Of a DNA stretch of 13,839 bases, positions 6,513 through 13,634 are shown in pieces. Source of the DNA: an uncultured Muribaculaceae bacterium (GTDB lineage: Bacteria > Bacteroidota > Bacteroidia > Bacteroidales > Muribaculaceae); the NCBI GenBank assembly GCA_910589095.1, contig CAJUSN010000057.1:1-13839 (forward strand), read 5' to 3'. Position numbers and translations under genes: made by a program. Numbering within the stretch: position 1 is the first letter of the stretch; the number at the start of each line of letters is the position of its first letter. The notes below the pieces were generated by a model. It did no database searches. It was not told the origin of the DNA and saw nothing but the letters and a program-made list of their open reading frames with translations.

Positions 6513-7190
6513 TCACTTTTTCACAAGTTTTACAGCTATATAAGACGCCAAATTCTTCATTGGTGTACGGCAAATCCAAGAATCAAGCGGGCGAGCGCAT
6601 CCACGCAGGAATTTCGGAAGAACATGCACAGGAGCAAACATTATTCCACATGATTTATCAATGGTGAAAGTATTTGAAGCCAAATCTCTCACATCGTGCA
6701 ACGTCAACTCCGTATTTCCATGCCAGCCACCCTGATTCCTTCTGGAGAATTTTCTCCGCTGTGCTGATGGAAAATCAAATATAAAACATCCACCGGGCCT
6801 CAATATACGGCTTACCTCATTTAAAATATCCGATATATATTCACGGTCCAAATGCATGATAAGATGGAAGCAGTACACTGCATTAAATGAACCTGCGTCA
6901 AACGGCAAATCATGAGCCGCTGCTTGCACCAAAGTTTTCTCAGGAAACTTAATAGCCGCTTGAGCCAACATCTCACCACTCGCATCCACGCCACAATCAG
7001 CAAAATCAAGCAGTCTACCGGTGCCACACGCCATTTCAAGCGTGGTACCTTTTTCCCCGGCAAGAAATCTCGATAAGATTTTCCGTTCCTGGGCATCAAT
7101 AAACGCTCCATAGCTATTGCCGAATCGAGAGGAATCATAGGTGGAGGCTATTGAATCATAATACTCCACTATATCTTTACGCTCTTTCAT
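6513..7190 (-). CDS. Class I SAM-dependent methyltransferase
   Basis: 225 aa from the ATG at 7190. That ATG overlaps the stop of the gene before it as ATGA, which is better support than the in-frame TTG at 7199. Rossmann-type motifs are clear: motif I LEMACGTGRL (51-60), motif II acid in GVDAS (Asp69), HDLPFDAGSFNAVYCFHLIM (93-112) for motifs III-IV, and ILRPGGCFIFDFPS (129-142). This is the Methyltransf_11/25 pattern, found in small-molecule and lipid or quinone methylases. The N-terminus with YYDSIASTYDSSR also fits that group. The substrate cannot be predicted. The C-terminal 50 residues carry several Arg and Lys and may bind an acidic partner. It lies between a tRNA-editing homologue and a VanW-domain gene. 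Confidence 0.9.
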   Translation of the reverse strand: MKERKDIVEYYDSIASTYDSSRFGNSYGAFIDAQERKILSRFLAGEKGTTLEMACGTGRLLDFADCGVDASGEMLAQAAIKFPEKTLVQAAAHDLPFDAGSFNAVYCFHLIMHLDREYISDILNEVSRILRPGGCFIFDFPSAQRRKFSRRNQGGWHGNTELTLHDVRDLASNTFTIDKSCGIMFAPVHVLPKFLRGCARPLDSWICRTPMKNLASYIAVKLVKK

Positions 7191-7723
7191 AATTGACAAA
7201 TCTTTGGTTCATGGTTGCAAAAGCTGAGATATCGTTCAATCACAGCTTTTGTTTCAAGGCATATATAGTTTGTAGTGGTTCCGTCAGGAAAAGCCACCCG
7301 CGGATAAGAGAGCACCTCCTCATCAACCACAACTTGAATCGTACAGCCCCGATCGGCTATGGCACAGAGTGGAGATACCGCCCCCACAGGGACACCCAAC
7401 ATCTCCATCATTATATCCGGCTTAACGAAGGAAACCCTGGAAACATTCAGAGCACGTGCGAAATCACGAGTAACAAACGGCTTGCTCCCCGGCATGGACA
7501 CAAGATGGAAGCGCGTAAGTTGTCTGTTGGCAACAAACAACGTTTTCACAACCGGGACCCCGAAACGTGCGGTAAGTTCCTCACAATCCTCTACAGATAT
7601 AGCAGGATCACATTCAACCCTTTTAAACGGAATGCCGAGCTTGTTCAGCCCGGCATATATAGATTCCTGCAAGCGGCTTTCAATCCGCTCGGGAGCAGTG
7701 TCAAATTGTTGACTTATGTACAT
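7187..7723 (-). CDS. YbaK/ProX-type aminoacyl-tRNA editing domain protein
   Basis: 178 aa of the YbaK/EbsC/PrdX superfamily. These proteins act in trans to hydrolyse mischarged tRNAs, for example Ala-tRNA(Pro) or Cys-tRNA(Pro). The lysine essential in characterised relatives is seen in VVKTLFV (Lys60). The substrate-pocket loop LGVPVGAVSP is at 109-118, and ASRLSF-like NVSRVSFV lies at 93-100. The order and length fit the PrdX/ProXp-ala branch ('prolyl-tRNA synthetase associated domain') better than short YbaK, but the exact tRNA specificity is not certain. The start ATG at 7723 shares one base with the stop of the hydrolase gene (TGATG), and its own stop overlaps the methyltransferase start, so the gene is deeply embedded in the operon. 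Confidence 0.85.
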   Translation of the reverse strand: MYISQQFDTAPERIESRLQESIYAGLNKLGIPFKRVECDPAISVEDCEELTARFGVPVVKTLFVANRQLTRFHLVSMPGSKPFVTRDFARALNVSRVSFVKPDIMMEMLGVPVGAVSPLCAIADRGCTIQVVVDEEVLSYPRVAFPDGTTTNYICLETKAVIERYLSFCNHEPKICQL

Positions 7724-8631
7724 CAGGAGTTGCGTTTGCGTGATGAAGCAGATTTGGATGCAGTGGCTTTAGCAGAGCGTTGTTTATACTTTTCCGAATT
7801 CCGCTGCTGAGCGACTTTCTTCTGAGAGGATGCGCTTGATTTAGCAGCTGAACGCGATCCTGTGCGCAAGCCTGAATAAGCCGTACGCATAAGATCATTT
7901 GTGATATTGAAGCCTTCTGCCACAGGGCGCTTGTTATCTTTCAAACTATGGCTTAAAAGCCAGTCATACGTCTCTGCAAGATAGAAAAGGCGGGCAGGCT
8001 GCGAGTGGTTCATACCGGGGATGCGGTCATAGATCAAACGAGGGGTGGATGCATTGGCATTTTTCATGGCTTCTACCACCTTATCGCTCTGAGAAACACT
8101 CACAGCACGGTCAGCCGTACCATGCACAATCCACAGAGGAACATCATTCAAGCCGGAAAGATCCTTAACCGAACCGCCTCCGCAGAAAGCCATAGCGGCT
8201 GCTACATCGTCCGGATAGGTTGCGGCAAAGTCAATGGCACCGTAACCACCGAGGCTCATTCCCAGAACATAGATACGGTCATAATCCACATTATAGTAGT
8301 CTTCAACCCATTTCAAAACGTTCATCACCTTACGGGGACTCCATGCTCCCCCCGGATTCTGAGGTGCTATTACGTAAGCATCGAGTTCACGCCCCTTTTC
8401 AACGGCGTCGAGCGTTCCGTAACGGCGAACCTTGTTTAAATCATTGCCACAAAGACTTGCACCGTGAAGAAAAATGAAAACAGGCTTAGCCTCCATGCTG
8501 TCCTCCGGTTCAACGAGCCAAAAATTGTAGCCGTCGGCCACCTTTCCATGGTGTGAGGTCACCCTGCCGGCCGAAGCTACGGCAGTGAACATAAGGAGTA
8601 AAATTGCTAAAATAGAGAATTTCTTTATCAT
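7723..8631 (-). CDS. Secreted alpha/beta hydrolase (esterase/dienelactone-hydrolase-like) with a basic C-terminal tail
   Basis: 302 aa. A signal peptide (MIKKFS, then a hydrophobic stretch ending ASA-G at 19-22) predicts export to the periplasm or beyond. The catalytic triad is visible: nucleophile Ser126 in GMSLGG (124-129), Asp174 in GTADRAV, and His209 in GMNHSQPARLF. The oxyanion loop is HGAS (56-59). The fold resembles the phospholipase/carboxylesterase or PHB-depolymerase-like group (prolyl oligopeptidase-related small esterases). After about residue 255 comes a low-complexity tail rich in Ser, Ala, Lys and Arg, with about 14 basic and one acidic residue. It is not part of the fold. The start ATG at 8631 overlaps, as ATGA, the stop of the frame-restored lipoprotein upstream. 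The substrate is unknown. Confidence 0.88.
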   Translation of the reverse strand: MIKKFSILAILLLMFTAVASAGRVTSHHGKVADGYNFWLVEPEDSMEAKPVFIFLHGASLCGNDLNKVRRYGTLDAVEKGRELDAYVIAPQNPGGAWSPRKVMNVLKWVEDYYNVDYDRIYVLGMSLGGYGAIDFAATYPDDVAAAMAFCGGGSVKDLSGLNDVPLWIVHGTADRAVSVSQSDKVVEAMKNANASTPRLIYDRIPGMNHSQPARLFYLAETYDWLLSHSLKDNKRPVAEGFNITNDLMRTAYSGLRTGSRSAAKSSASSQKKVAQQRNSEKYKQRSAKATASKSASSRKRNS

Positions 8632-8702
8632 TTCAAACTGATTTTAAAGATAGCGTTACCTCGAGATCCAACCACGAGTGAATTTCCAATCACCACAGGC
8701 GA
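8628..8702 (-). pseudogene. Displaced C-terminal end of the propeller lipoprotein gene
   Basis: In the third minus-strand frame, 8702-8628 encodes SPVVIGNSLVVGSRGNAIFK followed by ISLK and a stop. This is a normal last strand set of a PQQ propeller blade. It is out of frame with the lipoprotein by one base: adding one nucleotide after 8703 would join it and yield 525 aa. The restored stop TGA (8630-8628) overlaps the hydrolase ATG as ATGA, the same junction type used elsewhere in this operon. That agreement argues the stretch was coding until recently, or still is if the base is missing through a sequence error. Confidence 0.75.
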
Positions 8703-10204
8703 GACTCGAAATTATTGCCTATCGCCTTTGATGTGATGATCTTGCCATCCTTAGCGTTAATAATATACATATTGCCTGTGCAATCGCCGGTTACCACAAA
8801 CATACGGTCTGCTTCATTCAAGAAGCCCACCGGCGATGACCATGCGTAATACTTCAATGGTGTTTCATATACAATATTACCGGTTTTTCTATCCATCGCT
8901 ACAAAGGCCCCATTCTGGCCTTTGGTATTCTTCACACAATTAGCGAACACAAGACCTTCGGCATCACCTGAACCAAGGAGAGCTGATGAATAGAAACCGC
9001 CATCGAAATGTTTCTTGCCTATATTCATACGCTTGCCCTCTATCATTGTGCGCCAAACTTCTTTGCCGTTCAAGGCGTTAAGCTTGACAAATTTTGCGGA
9101 GCCGGCATCCTGAAGATCAATTTCACACCCTACATAAAGATAAGGTATACCATCCTCTACTGCCAAAACCGGAGTAGCGTCAGTGTCATCGCCCAACTTA
9201 TAAGCCCATACGGGCTTCATGGTGTCCAAATTTATGGCAAGAATATTACCATGATTATCGGCAGTGAAGCCGTAATTGGAATACACAGCCATTGAAGCCT
9301 CTATACCGGGAGCCGTACCGGCAACCGTGTAACGCATAACGCTATGCATTTTCAAAGATCCGGGTTCGGCCTTAAGTTTATATACACCCCCGTTTTCACC
9401 GGGACGGAACAAGAATTGCCCCACTCTAACGGGAGAGGAATCATAGGCACCCCATCTGCACTGAGCCTTTGCATCTTCTGCAAAAAAGTGGATCTGTTCG
9501 TTACTGAAGAGATCTATGGCCAATGCACCGAACGGGCGACGACCGGGAACACCTTGACCCACATAAAGATTTCCGTTTAGCGTGGGATCAAGCGATACAG
9601 TTCCTTTTATAGGATTACCGACCGGAATGGCCTTACGTGAGGCTTTTCCTGTTGCAAAATCTATAAAATAAACACTCCCGAAAAGAGAGCCTACCATAAT
9701 TTCCCGTCCCCCGAAACCGGCGTCGACCGCTCCAGATGCACGCAAACGCTTGAGACAGCTATCGGGCCATTCTACATAAAGTGGCTGACCTGTCCAACCA
9801 GTGCCTCCGCCCCAGCTTCCAACAGAAGTCTCGCTGTAATCCTCCTGTGTGCGGAATGTCCAATCTATTTCTAAGTCAGAGGGCTCCCCCGAAACCGTTC
9901 CATGGAAATCGGCTTGCCTCATTGGACCGCCACGAAATGTAAAAACACCGGGGGCGCCATTATAAACATCACTGAGAGAAGCCAACATGCCGGGAGTGTC
10001 GGCATCACAAACTTCAATGGAGTATTTCACCATAGAAGCAGATTCATAAACAGTATCGGGCAATCGAACCATTTCAACTCTTTGAGGACGTTCAACGTTG
10101 ACGGAATCGGAATCCGCAACATCGCTACCGCGTTGAGCTGAACGCGAACCACAAGAGTTAAGAATGGTTAAAAATAATATACAACTTGCAATGTGTAGCT
10201 TCAT
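8690..10204 (-). CDS. PQQ-type beta-propeller lipoprotein (BamB-like), frame broken near the 3' end
   Basis: As written the gene encodes 504 aa. It begins with a lipoprotein signal (MKLHIAS, hydrophobic, LNSC with Cys18 as lipidation site). The body holds PQQ-propeller repeats of a strand, then 'GxLYAIDxxTGK'-like turns, seen in GSVYFIDFATGKAS, GNILAINLDTMKPVW, KFVKLNALNGKEVW, GAFVAMDRKTGNIVY and NMYIINAKDGKII. Such propellers are usually scaffolds, as in BamB, not enzymes; no PQQ-dehydrogenase catalytic set is visible. No acidic surface-export signal follows Cys18, so it likely faces the periplasm. The last residues in this frame (SRLW) are not propeller-like; the proper ending lies one frame away (8702-8628). 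It is the first gene of the six-gene operon, with a leader of about 27 nt. Confidence 0.85.
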   Translation of the reverse strand: MKLHIASCILFLTILNSCGSRSAQRGSDVADSDSVNVERPQRVEMVRLPDTVYESASMVKYSIEVCDADTPGMLASLSDVYNGAPGVFTFRGGPMRQADFHGTVSGEPSDLEIDWTFRTQEDYSETSVGSWGGGTGWTGQPLYVEWPDSCLKRLRASGAVDAGFGGREIMVGSLFGSVYFIDFATGKASRKAIPVGNPIKGTVSLDPTLNGNLYVGQGVPGRRPFGALAIDLFSNEQIHFFAEDAKAQCRWGAYDSSPVRVGQFLFRPGENGGVYKLKAEPGSLKMHSVMRYTVAGTAPGIEASMAVYSNYGFTADNHGNILAINLDTMKPVWAYKLGDDTDATPVLAVEDGIPYLYVGCEIDLQDAGSAKFVKLNALNGKEVWRTMIEGKRMNIGKKHFDGGFYSSALLGSGDAEGLVFANCVKNTKGQNGAFVAMDRKTGNIVYETPLKYYAWSSPVGFLNEADRMFVVTGDCTGNMYIINAKDGKIITSKAIGNNFESRLW

Positions 10205-10236
10205 GTGAGCTATCGTATTAATTCAATTTACGGTTG

Positions 10237-10267
10237 CAAAATTACTCATTTTTCAGTTTGTAGGCAA
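10237..10267 (-). promoter_or_regulatory. Promoter of the six-gene operon
   Basis: On the minus strand, TTG (10267-10265), a 20-nt spacer and TAATTTTG (10244-10237) form a full Bacteroidota promoter. The predicted start near 10231 leaves a leader of about 27 nt before the lipoprotein ATG at 10204. Confidence 0.78.
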
Positions 10268-10385
10268 TTTATCTCAATCCAATAAACCGAAATGTATGCT
10301 AACTGATGTTAAACAATTTTTCACCATTTACTATAGCAGCGTCACACTCACACCTCATCATCATTACACATTCATGTTAAAACTT

Positions 10386-10416
10386 TTGCTTATAAACTAA
10401 TGTTTGGGTAATTTTG
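10386..10416 (+). promoter_or_regulatory. Promoter of the second MATE gene
   Basis: TTG (10386-10388), a 20-nt spacer and TAATTTTG (10409-10416). An in-frame TTG codon at 10414 lies inside this -7 box and so cannot be the translation start. The expected transcript begins near 10423, about 45 nt before the ATG at 10468. The two divergent promoters leave about 118 bp between their -33 elements. Confidence 0.78.
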
Positions 10417-10467
10417 CACTCGCTTTCCGTAGAGCCTCGCTCTTCACGGAAAATTAGAGTCAGTGCT

Positions 10468-11841
10468 ATGAGTAATAAAAACAATTCCAACATAGACCTG
10501 CTGCATGGCAAGCTCACTCCCAGCCTTCTGTTGTTTGCCATCCCGCTTATAGCGAGTGGAATACTCCAGCAATCGTTCAACGCAGTTGATGTAGCCGTAA
10601 TTGGGCGGTACAGTTCAAGCATTGCACTGGCTGCCGTGGGATCAAACGGTCCTCTCGTAAATATACTCGTAAATCTCTTTTTGGGAATTTCCATTGGAGC
10701 CAATGTGGTAATTGCCAATTACATAGGGCGTCGCAACGATCGCGGAATAAAAGCTGCCATAGGCACAACATCCATCCTGTCGCTAATCAGCGGTGTTTGC
10801 CTGATGGTAATCGGACAAATCTTCGCACGGCCCATACTTATATGGATGGATGCCCCCTCTGAAGTCATCGACCTCGCGGCCGAATACCTCGGAATATACT
10901 TTCTTGGTATGCCATTCATGATGATTTACAATTTCGGCTCTGCCATACTGCGAAGCATGGGCGATACACGACGTCCATTTTACTCGCTTCTAATAGCTGC
11001 CATAGCAAACCTATGCTTCAACCTCCTGTTCGTAGCCATCTTCGATATGGGAGTGGCGGGCGTCGCAATAGGCACTGTGCTCGCACAAGCCATCAATGCC
11101 GGCTTCATTACAATGTGGCTTATGCGCGAAAAAGACCCTTACAAGGTTTCCGTAAAAAGGATGCGCATAAGTGTCAGCGAATTGAAGAAAATAATGCAGA
11201 TAGGCGTGCCTGCAGGCATGCAAGGAATGGTGTTTTCCGGAGCTAACTTGTTTATCCAGGCTGCCATCAACCAGTATGGGGCCGAAGCTATGGCAGGATC
11301 ATCGGCTGCACTTACCTACGAAGCATATTGCTATTTTATTATTGTGGCGTTCTCACAAGCCACCGTGGCATTTATGAGTCAGAACTATGGAGCCGGACAA
11401 TATGAACGGTGTCGTAAAGTGGTGCGACATGCAATGGCATTAAGCGTTATAGCCACAGTTACTGCAACATGGCTGATCGCTCTCAACGGAACGGCATGCT
11501 TGCATTTATTCACGGATGAAACGCCTGTGTTGGAATTCGGCCTCTCACGCATGCACATAGTACTGGTGTTCCAGGCTCTGGCGTGCAGCTATGAAATCAG
11601 CGGTTCGGCAATGCGCGGACTCGGGAACTCACTTACGCCCATGATTCTCACTGTGTTCGGCACTTGCATACTTAGATTGCTTTGGATATACACCGTAAAC
11701 GCCTCCTTCCACAGCTTCACGCTGCTATTATGGATTTACCCCATCACGTGGGTCATAACAGGAATTTTGGTGATAAGTGCCTACATAAGAATGGCCCGCA
11801 AATGTCTCAAACCGAAAACATCCGCAACCTTCTGTGAATAA
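10468..11841 (+). CDS. MATE family efflux transporter (NorM/DinF-like)
   Basis: 457 aa from the ATG at 10468, a usual MATE length; the 18-residue extension from TTG at 10414 is rejected because it would start inside the promoter. About 12 membrane segments and two-fold symmetry are visible. The N-half has a PLIASGILQQSFNAVDVAVI segment followed by GRYSS. The C-half has VPAGMQGMVFSGANLFIQAA followed by INQYG. QNYGAGQYER and ALACSYEISGSAMRGLGNS are recognisable family features. It is a single gene with its own promoter, divergent from the six-gene operon and convergent with the TonB-domain gene. No clear terminator hairpin lies in the 56 nt between them. Substrate unknown. Confidence 0.92.
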   Translation: MSNKNNSNIDLLHGKLTPSLLLFAIPLIASGILQQSFNAVDVAVIGRYSSSIALAAVGSNGPLVNILVNLFLGISIGANVVIANYIGRRNDRGIKAAIGTTSILSLISGVCLMVIGQIFARPILIWMDAPSEVIDLAAEYLGIYFLGMPFMMIYNFGSAILRSMGDTRRPFYSLLIAAIANLCFNLLFVAIFDMGVAGVAIGTVLAQAINAGFITMWLMREKDPYKVSVKRMRISVSELKKIMQIGVPAGMQGMVFSGANLFIQAAINQYGAEAMAGSSAALTYEAYCYFIIVAFSQATVAFMSQNYGAGQYERCRKVVRHAMALSVIATVTATWLIALNGTACLHLFTDETPVLEFGLSRMHIVLVFQALACSYEISGSAMRGLGNSLTPMILTVFGTCILRLLWIYTVNASFHSFTLLLWIYPITWVITGILVISAYIRMARKCLKPKTSATFCE

Positions 11842-11897
11842 TATGTTTTTTGGAGAAATAGTTCCGAAGAGATCTGTTTTACATCATCTACACTAAA

Positions 11898-12332
11898 TCA
11901 ACGGCGGAAAGCTATAGGAATAATGCAATATACGGGCACTGCTGTGCCATTAATACGTCCCGCTTTCCACTGAGGCATGTTGCGTATTAGCCTGACCGCC
12001 TCCTTATCTATACTCTCTTCCACGCCCTTGACCACTTCTATATCGCTTATCGTACCGTTAGGCAGCACAACAAAGCCGCAAAGCACTCGGCCCTCAATGC
12101 CGGCCTTATATGCTTCACGTGGATAACGACGTTCTTTATTAATGTAACGCATCATGGCATTATCACCGCCGGGGAATTCAGGCTGCTGATCAACCGCATC
12201 CGAGATATATGCCTCGACCACCACCGAGGAAGTCCGGCTATAATAGGAAACCTTGCAACGCTGAGCGGCAGCAGGCAAAGTGATTGCCATTAGCAATGTT
12301 GCGGGGAAAATGCAATGTGTGACAAATTTCAT
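11898..12332 (-). CDS. Secreted stand-alone TonB C-terminal domain protein
   Basis: 144 aa. The N-terminus is a cleavable signal peptide (hydrophobic, LPAAA-Q, cleavage near 23-24) and not the uncleaved anchor of a true TonB. There is no proline-rich periplasm-spanning linker and no BlaR-type domain. Residues 49-144 match a TonB C-terminal domain: QPEFPGGDNAMMRYINKE, RYPREAYKAGIEGRVLCGFV, LPNGTISDIEVVKGV, then DKEAVRLIRNMPQWKAGR and a final strand. Without an anchor it could not couple the ExbB-ExbD motor to receptors in the usual way. It may bind TonB boxes or peptidoglycan, or be a regulator; this is inference. It has its own promoter and is convergent with the second MATE gene. Confidence 0.88.
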   Translation of the reverse strand: MKFVTHCIFPATLLMAITLPAAAQRCKVSYYSRTSSVVVEAYISDAVDQQPEFPGGDNAMMRYINKERRYPREAYKAGIEGRVLCGFVVLPNGTISDIEVVKGVEESIDKEAVRLIRNMPQWKAGRINGTAVPVYCIIPIAFRR

Positions 12333-12366
12333 GTGAGAGAGTGATGTGAAACAGTTAAATTCTGCG

Positions 12367-12397
12367 CAAATTTAAGCCTACCTTGCCATTCCCACAA
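12367..12397 (-). promoter_or_regulatory. Promoter of the TonB-domain gene
   Basis: On the minus strand, TTG (12397-12395), a 20-nt spacer and TAAATTTG (12374-12367). Transcription is expected to start near 12361, giving a leader of about 29 nt. Confidence 0.75.
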
Positions 12398-12413
12398 ATT
12401 ATCACCCTAAAAT

Positions 12414-12443
12414 TTGGCAATGATTATTATTGTTTTAAATTTG
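12414..12443 (+). promoter_or_regulatory. Possible distal promoter toward porQ, or of a small RNA
   Basis: TTG (12414-12416), a 19-nt spacer and TAAATTTG (12436-12443) on the plus strand. A transcript from about 12450 would run through some 150 nt without a good gene before porQ. It lies back to back with the promoter of the TonB-domain gene. The motif is short enough to occur by chance in AT-rich DNA. Confidence 0.4.
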
Positions 12444-12460
12444 TTGACAATTCACCCGCC

Positions 12461-12522
12461 CATGCATTCAAAAGCATCACGCATGTCAAACTCCTGTAAG
12501 CATGGATAATAAGCACCTGTAA
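12461..12522 (+). other. GCAT-rich intergenic segment with competing short stems
   Basis: CATGC (12461-12465) can pair with GCATG at 12481-12485 or at 12500-12504, and its ATGC also with GCAT at 12474-12477; these are mutually exclusive. CCTGTAA is repeated directly at 12493-12499 and 12516-12522. A 15-codon ORF (12462-12509) also fits here, but has no support. Function unknown, possibly none. Confidence 0.25.
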
Positions 12523-12580
12523 AGCCACTGCCGAAAGAAAGATTGTACAATATAGAGTAACATTAATCGTTTATTCTTTG

Positions 12581-12588
12581 TAACTTTG
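12581..12588 (+). promoter_or_regulatory. -7 box of the proximal porQ-cmk promoter
   Basis: TAACTTTG matches TAnnTTTG, but no TTG lies at the expected -33 place (about 12558-12560). Transcription would begin at about 12593-12596, only 4-7 nt before the porQ ATG at 12600. Confidence 0.6.
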
Positions 12589-12599
12589 CATGCTGCTAA

Positions 12600-13634
12600 A
12601 TGATCCTGACCAAATATAAATATTGCCTCATGGCCGCATTGGCCTCGTCAGTTCTCGCTCCGACCGCAACGGCCGTTGCAGCCGACTCTTCGCCTGCCTA
12701 CAACTACCTCAACATCCCCTCCTCGGCGCATATATACGGACTTGGTGGCATAAACATTTCCACTGTGGATGACGACATTAATGCCATTGACCAAAACCCA
12801 GCCCTCCTCGGCCCGGAATTCGACAAGCAGATAGGACTCAACTACATGCGTTATATTTCCGATTCCAATTTCGCCGGTGTCAGGTTCGGCATGCCGGCCG
12901 GTGAACATGGAGCTTGGTCGGCAGCGATACAATATTACGGTTATGGCAGCATGGACCTCACAGATATAGAGGGCAACGTAAACGGCTCGTTTTCGCCTAA
13001 AGATGTGACCTTCTCCGGCGTATATTCCCACGATATCACAGATCGTCTGCGCGGTGGTATAAATCTGAAAGTGCTTTACAGTTCCTACGGCCAATACACC
13101 GCCATGGCATTGGCCACTGACCTGGGCATGAACTACTATGACCCTGAGCGCGACTTGTCGTTTTCCGTAGTAGTTGCAAATCTTGGTGGACAGGTCAAAC
13201 GATTCGACCAACGTTACGATAGACTTCCGGTGGACGTGCGACTTGGATGGACCCAATCATTTGGCTCGCTTCCGATACGCTTCTCAATCACAGCCTGGAA
13301 TCTGACCAAATGGAAACTCCCATATTATGAAACGGGCGACGGATCGGACAATGCTGATTTCAAAATTAAGGATTCGTTCAGTTCAAACCTGTTCAGGCAT
13401 CTCGTTTTTGCTGCCGACTTTGTTCCTTCTGACAAGTTTCACATCGGAATAGGCTACAATTACAAGACACGCACAGACATGTCCACCTATCACAGATCAT
13501 TCCTATCAGGGTTCTCCATTGGCGCTGGAATCCGCGTAAAATCCTTCGGTATAGGGGTTGCTTTATCCCAGCCTCACACCGGCGCCACAACTTTCATGTT
13601 CAATCTTTCAACTAATCTAAGCGAACTATTATAA
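12600..13634 (+). CDS. porQ: Type IX secretion system protein PorQ
   Basis: 344 aa outer-membrane beta-barrel of the PorV/FadL-like group. The signal peptide (MILTKYKYC, hydrophobic, AVA-A near residue 28) is followed by the PorQ pattern: YNYLNIPSSAHIYGLGG (34-50), then STVDDDINAIDQNPALLGPE (54-73), then IGLNYMRYISD (78-88). The rest consists of amphipathic strands ending on an aromatic/hydrophobic pattern (TTFMFNLSTNL). PorQ is linked to type IX secretion in Porphyromonas gingivalis. The start at 12600 keeps the basic signal-peptide head; the next Met at 12630 would lose it. Its stop overlaps the cmk ATG by one base (TAATG), and the porQ-cmk order is common in Bacteroidales. Confidence 0.92.
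   Translation: MILTKYKYCLMAALASSVLAPTATAVAADSSPAYNYLNIPSSAHIYGLGGINISTVDDDINAIDQNPALLGPEFDKQIGLNYMRYISDSNFAGVRFGMPAGEHGAWSAAIQYYGYGSMDLTDIEGNVNGSFSPKDVTFSGVYSHDITDRLRGGINLKVLYSSYGQYTAMALATDLGMNYYDPERDLSFSVVVANLGGQVKRFDQRYDRLPVDVRLGWTQSFGSLPIRFSITAWNLTKWKLPYYETGDGSDNADFKIKDSFSSNLFRHLVFAADFVPSDKFHIGIGYNYKTRTDMSTYHRSFLSGFSIGAGIRVKSFGIGVALSQPHTGATTFMFNLSTNLSELL

Noticed and set aside
7193..7810. 205-codon plus-strand open frame opposite the ProX-like and hydrolase genes
   Set aside because: It lies antisense to two well-supported, overlapping genes, its product has no recognisable domain, and no promoter precedes it.
8690..8710. Programmed -1 frameshift in the lipoprotein gene
   Set aside because: There is no X XXY YYZ slippery heptamer or obvious stimulatory hairpin next to the shift point; an indel or sequencing error is simpler.
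10414..10467. 18-residue N-terminal extension of the second MATE protein from a TTG codon
   Set aside because: The TTG is inside the -7 box of a full consensus promoter, so it would not be transcribed.
12441..12452. TTGACA as a sigma-70 type -35 box
   Set aside because: Bacteroidota primary sigma factors use TTG / TAnnTTTG; no matching TATAAT-type element is at the right distance.
12648..13256. 202-codon minus-strand open frame inside porQ
   Set aside because: It is antisense to porQ, its product is not like any family I know, and porQ coding signs are clear.
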